Source of the DNA: Linanthus parryae
Lineage: Eukaryota > Streptophyta > Magnoliopsida > Ericales > Polemoniaceae
Direction: 5' to 3'
Length of the DNA: 64,000 nucleotides
Assembly (NCBI GenBank): GCA_023055425.1
Contig: JALGPY010000002.1
Location: forward strand, 157,925,345-157,989,344
The notes beneath the pieces are model-generated. The model was not told the origin of the DNA and searched no databases. It saw nothing but the letters and a program-made list of their open reading frames with translations. A program made the position numbers and the translations under genes. This document shows, piece after piece, positions 36,145-44,431 of the stretch (within the stretch, counting starts at the first letter, position 1; every line of letters starts with the position of its first letter).

Positions 36145-37596
36145 CTCGGCCCATAGGGTGCAAGTGGGTCTTCAAGAAGAAGACCGAAATGGATGGAATG
36201 GTAGTTGCCTATAAGGGGCGATTGGTAGTCAAAGGGTATAGACAGATTCATGGTATTGACTATGATGAGACCTTTTCACCAGTCGCCATGACTAAATCCA
36301 TTCGGATCCTACTTGTTGTTGCAGCATACTACGACTATGAGATTTGGCAAATCGATGTCAAAACAGCGTTCCTTTATGGGAACCTCCTCGAGGATGTGTA
36401 CATGACACAACCAGAGGGTTTTGAGGATCCAGAGAATGCCAATAAAGTCTGTAAGCTGCAAAGGTCCATTTATGGATTGAAGCAAGCTTCTAGAAGTTGG
36501 AATCGACGTTTTGATGACGCAGTCAAAAGTTTGGCTTCATCAAGAACGAATATGAGCCTTGTGTTTACAAGAAGGTTAGTGGGAGCTCTGTAGTATTTCT
36601 GGTCTTGTATGTGGATGACATACTAATCATTGGCAATGATATTCCTACTTTGCAATGTGTTAAAGATTGGCTAGGAAAGTGCTTTGCAATGAAGGACTTA
36701 GGAGACGCCCTATATACTTGGTATAAAGATCTATAGGGATAGATCTAAGAGGTTGCTCGGCCTAAGTCAAAGTACATATATAGACAAGGTGTTGAAGAGG
36801 TTCAACATGCAAGATTCCAAGAAGGGATTCTTGCCCATGTCACATGGAGTCACTCTTTCTAAGAATGACTGTCCCTCCAATGAGATTGAGAAGGAACGCG
36901 TGAGTAGGATCCCCTATGCTTCTGCCATATGATCCATCATGTACGCCATTTTATGTACTAGACCAGACGTATCATACGCGTTGAGTTTGGTGAGCAGATA
37001 CCAGTCCAATCTGGGTGAGAGTCACTGGATTGCTGTCAAGAACATCCTAAAGTACTTGAGAAGAACTAAGGATGTGTTCTTGATATTTGGAGGTAAGGAA
37101 GAGCTAAGTGTAAAGGGTTACACTGATGCAAGCTTCCAAACCGACAAAGATGACTACAGATCGCAGTCTGGATACGTGTTTTGCCTGAATGGAGGATCTG
37201 TAAGCTGGAAGAGTTCCAAGAAAGGGACAGTTGCTGATTCTACAACAGAAGCTGAGTACATTGATGCTGCGGAAGCAGCGAAAGAGGTAGTTTGAACAAA
37301 TAAGTTTATCACTGAGCTCGGTGTGGTCCCTAGCATTGTGGATCCCATAGAGTTGTACAGTGACAACTCTGGGGCAATCGCACAAGCCAAGGAACCAAGA
37401 TCACACCAGAAATCAAAGCATGTACTTAGGAGATTCCATCTTATTCGTGATATGATCGATCGAGGAGATGTGAAGATGTGCAAGATTCCAACGCATGAAA
37501 ATGTTTCAGATCCGCTCACAAAACCTCTTGCGCATCGAAAGCATGAAGGGCACGCCAGATCTATAGGCATACGAGATGCGCCAGATTGGCTCTAGT
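36145..37596 (+). pseudogene. B reverse transcriptase and RNase H
   Basis: Resumes the B frame after the TSD copy at 36145-36149: PIGCKWVFKKK, GRLVVKGYRQIHGIDYDE, WQIDVKTAFLYG and SIYGLKQASRSWN. A base is lost near 36527. YVDD is at 36608-36619. RNase H blocks follow (YTDASFQTDKDD, SQSGYVFCLNGG, STTEAEYIDA, SDNSGAIAQAK, DPLTKPLAH) with a stop near 37294. The stop at 37593-37595 closes pol at the normal place, 14 bases before the LTR. Confidence 0.86.
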
Positions 37597-37609
37597 GCAA
37601 GTGGGAGAC

Positions 37610-39037
37610 TGTTGGAATAGATGCCCTAGAGGCAATCAAAGATTTAGTATGAACATTGTTTTGGCTAGAATATTCATTTATTATATATTGTGATATTTAA
37701 TATAATGAAGTCCTTAGATAAAATGTGTTGTTTATCTTAAATATCCCTAGTCCACTATATTGATTAATATGACGATCAAATATAGACTAGTATGTGGGTA
37801 GATTGATGTGGAGATATCAAGTCTAACACATGGGTATGCATTAGGATTAATGGCATACTGGATTGACCCACGACGAAAAGGATACATTAGATTATGTCAA
37901 GTCACAATCGCTTTTCGTAGTGCTAATATAATTGCAATCCTTAGACTTGAAGTCACTAGATATTCTAGTTGTGGAATATTGCGCTTTGATGTTATCAAAC
38001 GTTACACCGTAACTGGGTAATCATAAAGATAGCTATCGGGCGTGAGAGGAAGCAAGCTTAGAGATCGTAGTGATGTAGATAGGATTTGTCCCTCCCACAT
38101 AATGGGGGTAAATATCCATGGCCACTCGAGGGATGAGGCTTATTGAATGTCTGGCCAGACTCAGATAAATCAATATAGAGATATTGATGTTATCTGCAAG
38201 CATAAGCATATTCCCAGGATCGAGGAACTATGGATTGGATATACGAGTGTGACGGTGTATGTCTCGTGTCCATTCCGGATATGGATACAAAGGGATCGTG
38301 CAATGTGACATATTGGGCACAAGAGGTTTGTCGAGATCACTGACTATTTCTATTGGTTGGGTGGCATGGATGTGTTGCTAGACACCGCTCCATGTTAGTA
38401 AGAGTTACTACCAACTATATAGAAACCTATGGGGTCACACGTCAAATAGAGTAGAGCTAGATTTGGGATTAATTAATATTGATTAATTAATAGAAGGATC
38501 ATTGTGCAACACCTTGCAAACTTAGTGGGACTAATTTGCAAGGAAGGGAATAGTTCTAGTTCATCTAGAATTAGGAAACTCTTTTATGGAAACAACAAGG
38601 AGTTGTTGGAGTATATAAAGAGGCTTTAGCTTCCTTCCCACACTAATGTTATTAGACATAACAAAGGGAGTGGTAGAGAGCAAAAGAGAGAGCAAGACAA
38701 GAGCTAGGGCCGAAACCCTAGCCCCGTCTGCTCTTCCCGTCAGCTCAAATAGGAGGCTGCCCCTCCTCTTGTTCCTTTGTTGCTTTGATCTTATTCCCTC
38801 TTCCTACGGGTTCAAGCTAGCACTTGTTTGAAAGAAGAATCTAGATCTCACATCTGGACGTGGATCAACCGTAGAGACGAGGACATCATTCTTCGTGTGA
38901 TCTCACAAATTCAAAAGGTACACAATACTATGTCTCTTATCATGTTATGATGTCTTCTCCTGACTATCCTTGGTGGGCATTGAAGTAGGAATTAATTTTT
39001 TGTTATTCCGCTGCGTTACCTACTTCAAAACCCAACA
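37610..39037 (+). repeat. B 3' LTR
   Basis: A 1428 bp LTR with TG...CA ends, TATA-like GTATATAAAGAGG near 38610, preceded by polypurine GTGGGAGAC. It is complete, unlike the 5' copy. Confidence 0.9.
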
Positions 39038-39467
39038 GAAGAAACTGATGGTATGGAAGAAGAGGCTGCACAAGATCAATATTATAACGAGGAAGACAGT
39101 GAGGAAGAGTAAGGAGGACAGAATGAAGATGAAGACCCAACCCCAAAAACTCCTGCCTACTCTTTCTTGCCTACTATTTTCAAATTTCTCCGAAGTCTTT
39201 GATCCAACATTTTCTCAGTCTTTTTGATGAAAGTCAAAAAGAGGGAGAAATATTAGGTTTGTTTTATGTTCTTAGTGACATGTCTTTTTGGTCAGGATGG
39301 AATTATTTGAGACTTACTTGTCTTTTCTGCTTAATAAGTTGGATTCTTTTTGGAAAATTATGAGTTATTATGTTTTATGACACTTTTGTGCCATATGCTA
39401 ATAAGTATATTTTGCATAAACTAAGCCTCAAACAGAAAGTTGTTTTGTATTTCATCAAGGGGGAGAT
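39038..39467 (+). pseudogene. A accessory ORF C-terminus, spacer and polypurine tract
   Basis: After the right TSD of B (39038-39042), the acidic tail of the A accessory protein continues (MEEEAAQDQYYNEEDSEEE) to the TAA at 39110-39112. A non-coding spacer of about 350 bp follows, then CAAGGGGGAGAT at 39456-39467, the polypurine tract before the 3' LTR. Confidence 0.65.
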
Positions 39468-40690
39468 TGTAAGTTCACAGGTTTCACAGGATTGAAATAG
39501 CAGAGCTATTTCAAGGCCTTGAGACAGTTTTCAAAGCCTTGAATTAACATTCAAAGCCTTGAAACTGTTTGTTCTGTATGCATATGCTAAGGGGGAGTTC
39601 TTCTGATCTTATCTTAACTCTCTCACCCTCCTAATTGATCTGTTATTACTTGATGATGAAAAACAAAATATTTTGATTCACTTAGACTTTATCTGGCTAA
39701 TCTGTTTGACATAGTTTTGCAAGGATAGTTCATTTCCTATTTTACAGGGTTGGTTTCCTAACCTGAGTTTTGCAGAAAAGGAAATACTGAGAGATTGTGA
39801 TTCTGTGATCGGTCAAACACTCATGAAAGATTCTCAATTTGTTTAAATAAAAGGTCAGCTCAATATATTTGAATATTATGATCAACTATCCGTTGGGGAA
39901 GACTGTTAGAGAAGTCAAAGTTGTTACCTAATAAACAGGGAAGTTTGTTGCTGGAAATCAGGAAGATTTGCTGATCATTTGAGCATTACAAAGCATTTGA
40001 CAAACAACTCAACGGTCAAAAACAAAGAAACATTCAAGGATTATCAAGCATCAAAGAAGCAGATCATTCTCTCAATCCAACTATTAGAAGAACACTGCAT
40101 TCTCATTGCATTTTCAATTCCTGTGTTCTTCTGTTCTGTACTTAATTTGTATATCATTCATATACTACTTCTAGCTCTTATTCTCAAGGATTGTTCAAGC
40201 TGAACAATAGATAATTCTTAGTTAATCAATTAGCTAGAGCATGTACTAGATAGGTTAGTGAGAACCACAAGCTGTAACAGAGTAAGGCATATCTCTGTGC
40301 TTAAGATCTAGGGCTTAGCTTTTGATTAATAAGAATTGTGTTGAAAATCCTGCAGGGAGAATATCCCTGAGGTAGAGACGTAGGTCCAAGTGGACTGAAC
40401 TCTATATATCTTATGCCTCTTGCATTCACCTTTCTCTCTTTTACTTTTGTTTACACAGCTTTCAAACTAGTCTCATTTCAAGGGTTTGAAACTCATTTCA
40501 AGGCCTTGAAATAGACTTGTTTGTCTTGCTTAAATCTGTTTTCCACTTCAAAATCTTGAAAATTGTTTCAAGGCCTTGAACTTCTTTAATACTTCACAGA
40601 AACTATTATTCTTGCAAATTTTGCAAAAAGTTTGCATACTATATTCAACCCCTCCCCCCCCCCTTCTAGAGTATTTGTACTGAATATCTA
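39468..40690 (+). repeat. A 3' LTR (right end approximate)
   Basis: Starts TGTAAGTTCACAGG. It has palindrome clusters near both ends (39500-39560 and 40475-40585) and a C-tract at 40652-40662 shortly before the presumed end, as in Sirevirus LTRs. The exact 3' end is not fixed, as the 5' LTR lacks this part. Confidence 0.75.
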
Positions 40691-42062
40691 CCTGCTTACC
40701 TCCCTTCGAAACCCCATTATTTCAAATCAATCTAAATGTCCTCAAAAGTTTCAGAAATTTTAGACTGGCCATAATCTGTGCCAAATATACAAGTTTAAAA
40801 ATTACAAAAGAGCCCCCACTTTCTCAACAATTACATTACTACCATAACAAGTGTCCACTAAACATTTCATGCTAATCAGGGTCAGCAACACTGCTACATA
40901 AGAAATTTTACACAACTGACTCAATATTTTGATTTATTTTGATTTTACCCCTTTAAAATTTACATGGTGTTACACAGGAGGTATGCTGAAAATAACTGAA
41001 GCTTTTGTCTACATATATAGACTATTCCATACAGATTAGTGATTTCGAATATTGTACACACAAAAATGATTTTTTCCTCTCTCACAAGCATATATCCAAG
41101 GAGCATATTGGGCTGTGAATCTTTCGTTCATTGAAGAGGTGCACACAAATTGCTCAGGGTTGTAGCACGTGAAGACAAGCGCCTAAAGATGAGGGGCAGC
41201 GTCTGCCGCCAATCACACTACAAGAGGTAAATCATATCTTTGCTGCTAGTAATTACTTAGGGTTTGCTTATGTGATTCCTTCTTTCGGTCCCTCCTTCGT
41301 CCCGCTAACGGCTAGCAACATCATTGCTCGCCCCTAATCCATCTTCTTTTTTAATTATGAACATTTCACATTCAAGATAGGAAAAGAATGTTGTCTGCAG
41401 CCATCTGTTTCAATGTAATGCAGCTACATCAAAACCAAACTATAGAGAAGAAGAAGAAGAAGAAGAAGAAGAAGAAGAAGAAGAAGAAGAAGAAGAAGAA
41501 GAAGAAGAAGAAGAAGAACGCAACATACCCGCCTAGCCGCGATTGCCCAGATGAAAGAGTGCCATCCTCAACATCTAGATTTTTTTGCTTTGTCCTACCA
41601 GTTTTCATTTCGCAGTAAACTGTGAGTTTAGAGCTCCTCATATACGTGTTTCATCTACTTCACGTGCATAAACATGGAAATAAAAAAATTCGATGTAAAA
41701 CTCTGGGAATATAATAATATACAGCGAATAAGAATTAATTGCTTCATATTGTACAGAGGGAAAATAAAAAGCCGCTGAAAATACTAATATTTGTGTCACA
41801 CTCGACAAACAATTGGTACTATTTACAACAAATGACTCTCATGCCGTATCAAGACCTTTTTCTAATAGTATGAGTCATGTTATCTTTACAAGTTCTTGTC
41901 TTGTTGAATCATAAAACGCTTCCTCAGCGCCCAACGAGATGTCGATTCCATATTTTTTTTTCTTGATAAAAGACCCTCTATCACAGTTCCATGTCAAGAA
42001 ACACGATTAGGTACCCGCAAATTGATATTCAATGTAGACTCAAACGCAACAATAAAGGATGT
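40691..42062. other. Spacer with (GAA)n
   Basis: No gene supported. A region at 41120-41330 has exon-like composition but no domain. It contains a long (AAG)n tract. Confidence 0.4.
41447..41518. repeat. (GAA)n microsatellite
   Basis: A pure GAA trinucleotide run of 24 units. It creates artificial poly-Lys and poly-Phe ORFs on the two strands. Confidence 0.97.
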
Positions 42063-42501
42063 TGTTATGTTTTGGTGATAAACCCTAGCTTGAATTGGCC
42101 AAGCACGAGCAAAGAAGTAAAAGGAGTTGAAGCTGCATGAATCTGGATTGCGCAGAGGTCGTGGGACCTGGGAAGGTTGCTGCAGAGGTCGTGTGACCTA
42201 GTTCGGACTGGGCATCCTTTTATGTTTCCATCTTCTTTTTGGCATCGTTTGGACGTTGATTTGGGCACAAGTCAATAGCTTAGCCCTATATATGGGTGTA
42301 GGCCTCTTCTATTGACAAGTGTAGTTGATTGTAATCGGATTCTCATCAATAAATTTGTAACGTTTGGTCGTGGACGTAATTAGTATCAAAACTAGTGAAC
42401 CACGGTAAATTGCTTGTGTTCTTCTTATTGTTCTTTGCTTTCATCGTTTCTTCTTGGTTCCTAACAAGTGGTATATTGATTTCGCACTCTTGTTTCTAAT
42501 T
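42063..42501 (+). repeat. F 5' LTR
   Basis: About 439 bp. It has two AGGTCGTGNGACCT palindromes (42156-42169, 42186-42199) upstream of a TATA-like CCTATATATGG (42285-42295). Confidence 0.8.
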
Positions 42502-42555
42502 AATGGTATCAGAGCCAGGTTGTTGGGTTAGGGTTTGTGAGGAACGATGTGAAAC

Positions 42556-43245
42556 ATGATGAAGATTGGTCGTTTTGATGGAAAGAATGGGTTTAGCTTG
42601 TTGCAAATCAAGATGAGTGCTTTGTTGAAGAAACAAGATCTGTGGTTGCCACTAGCTAAACAACCGAGCGTTGATACAACCACACCGGTGTTTGTGAAGA
42701 TGGAGTGAAGGCTCATTCGACGATCATGTTGTGCTATGCAAACGACGTGATTAATGGAGTTGCATATCATGATACAACAGCTGGCTTATGGACAAAGTTG
42801 GGGGACCTCTACGCGAAGAAGTGTGTGGCCAAGAAATTGATGTTGAAGAACCGTCTATTCAGTCATCGGATGGTTGAAGGTACGCGTATTGGTGATTACC
42901 TAGAAAATCTTAACACTATTTTGCTTGAATCTTAACACTATTTTGAGGGTTTCGTCCAAACGTGTGTTGTAGGGAAGGAGACGATAACCCTGGTGGGAGT
43001 TCGTTCGAAATTTCACAAGACAAAATTTAGGCACATGACGTCAAAGTTTGACGATCATGACAGTGGCGTATTCATGGTCAAGGGTGGAAAGGGTAAGGGA
43101 TGAAAATCGAATTATGGTAGCTCCAACTTACCATCGAACGTCTCTGCGTTTTGTCGTTAGAAGGTTCATTGGAAGCGGAATTTCCCCAAGAAAAAAGGAT
43201 CTGCTATGTTGAAGTTCTAGGTGACAAAGTCCGAAGACGAATTCG
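42556..43245 (+). pseudogene. F gag (UBN2-type copia gag), broken
   Basis: Starts at ATG 42556 with MMKIGRFDGKNGFSLLQIKM, the usual N-terminus of copia gag. It shifts frame near 42710 and continues LWTKLGDLYAKKCVAKKL, LKNRLFSHRMVEGT and DYLENLNTIL, the core of the UBN2 gag family. It is broken again after 42935. Near 43150-43190 a degraded zinc knuckle is readable (VHWKRNFPKK, with Cys residues lost). The capsid role applies to the family; this copy is dead. Confidence 0.72.
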
Positions 43246-43730
43246 TTCTCTAGGTCCTGTGTGCAGGCTTGGGCTTGAGGCGTAGGAGCATGGGCTTGTG
43301 TTTTGTGACAAGCGGTTGGTAGCGCGTTATTGGGCGTGCATCGGTTGATTGCATGTTATTAGGCATGTATTGCTTGGCGGCATTTTATTGTGCTCACCTT
43401 GATTGTTGGCACGACGTTGAGCGTGTTTTGGTTTTCGCATTGGTGCGGTCATTTGGTGGCGCAATTGGCATGACTTGAATCGGTTGATAGGCTCTTTCAT
43501 CATTAAGTGTCATTGTAATGATGTTGAAGAGATGCATTTTGTCATTGTGCATTGGTGGTGTGTTGATTGGGAAACACAAGTATCTGCGTTTGTGACGCAA
43601 AGATGCGCTTGTTGTGGCGAATAGTGGTGTATTCCAATACCGCAAATTTGGGTATATGTTCTATCACTTGATTTCGATTAATGAGAAGCGTTGGACTGGT
43701 TTCTAAGACATTTTGATCGAGGTGGATATT

Positions 43731-44226
43731 TGTTATATTTGGGTGATCAAAACCCTAGCTTGAATTGGCGAAGCAAGGAGGCAATGGAGATGAACCTACA
43801 GGAATTTGGATTCGCCATAGGTCGTGCGACCTGTACTGGGAGGTCGTGCGACCTGGGAAGGTTGCTCCAGAGGTCGTGTGACCTGGTTGACGAGGTTGTG
43901 CGACCTGGTTGACGAGGTCGTGCGACCTGGGTTCATGCTAGGCATTTTTTTGGGATGTTTCCTTGTTTTGTTTTGGCAACGTTTGGACGTTGCTTTGGGA
44001 AAAATTTAGGAGCTTAGCCCTATATATGGATGTAGGACTCTTTTATTGACAAGTGTGGTTGATTGTAATCGGATTCTCATCTATAAATTGGTATCGTTTG
44101 GCTGTGAACGTAGCTAGTATCAGACACGTTAAATTGCTTGTGTTCTTCGTCTAGTACTTTCGTTTCATCGTTTCTTCTTGGTTCTTAATAAGTGGTATCT
44201 CGCTTTTACACTCTTGTTTTCTAACA
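43731..44226 (+). repeat. F 3' LTR with expanded palindrome array
   Basis: 496 bp. It carries five AGGTCGTGCGACCT-type palindromes (43819, 43841, 43871, 43893, 43915) where the 5' LTR has two, plus a TATA-like CCTATATATGG near 44019-44029. Confidence 0.82.
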
Positions 44227-44431
44227 TAGGCTATATAACCTAGTGCAATCGGATTGGATACATGAATGTTCTACAATACTGTTCATCTAATATAACATAT
44301 TTATTCTAGATAAGAAACAATTCTACAAACCAAATATTCCATTTATTTTGACAAACACAAGATTATCAAACATGTAAACTAAAGTAGCTGTCTCTCAGAT
44401 ACAATCATCAGTGGTGCTCGAGTAATTAAAC

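Larger units (their letters stand above)
25424..39037 (+). mobile_element. Angela-type Ty1/copia element B, middle layer of the nest
   Basis: Plus strand, LTRs 25424-26833 (last about 17 bp missing) and 37610-39037. The 5' LTR joins integrase directly at 26834, so the primer-binding site, leader, gag, protease and half of integrase are deleted. The rest is integrase end, RT and RNase H, interrupted at 27645-36144 by element C. Sequence and LTR ends match C and D, one family. Its LTRs differ from each other at clearly more positions than those of C, consistent with an older insertion. Confidence 0.88.
18652..40690 (+). mobile_element. Sirevirus-like Ty1/copia element A, outermost of a three-level nest
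   Basis: The LTRs are 18652-19705 (3' end lost) and 39468 to about 40690. Between them lie decayed gag, protease, integrase, RT and RNase H in copia order, then an accessory ORF after pol, then AAGGGGGAGAT as polypurine tract. The post-pol ORF and the C-tract near the LTR end (40652-40662) fit the Sirevirus (SIRE/Maximus) branch. Element B inserted in the accessory ORF, so A is split into 18652-25423 and 39043-40690. The start of the internal region (LTR end, primer-binding site, most of gag) is deleted. The right boundary is approximate and no target duplication was resolved. Confidence 0.82.
42063..44226 (+). mobile_element. Gag-only Ty1/copia element F
   Basis: About 2.16 kb. The LTRs are 42063 to about 42501 and 43731-44226; both start TGTTAT and end near TTCTAA(CA). 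TGGTATCAGAGCC follows the 5' LTR as primer-binding site. The interior has a copia gag start and a damaged zinc knuckle, but no integrase or RT. A purine-rich GAGGTGGATATT precedes the 3' LTR. Whether pol was deleted or the family is non-autonomous cannot be decided from one copy. No target duplication was resolved. Confidence 0.8.

Noticed and set aside
40700..40730. AAATC near 40721 as the right target duplication of A
   Set aside because: The preceding bases do not form a CA end and the distance from the C-tract is too large, so I left the boundary approximate.
41388..41641. ORFs on both strands with long Lys or Phe runs
   Set aside because: They translate the (GAA)n microsatellite and have no other support.
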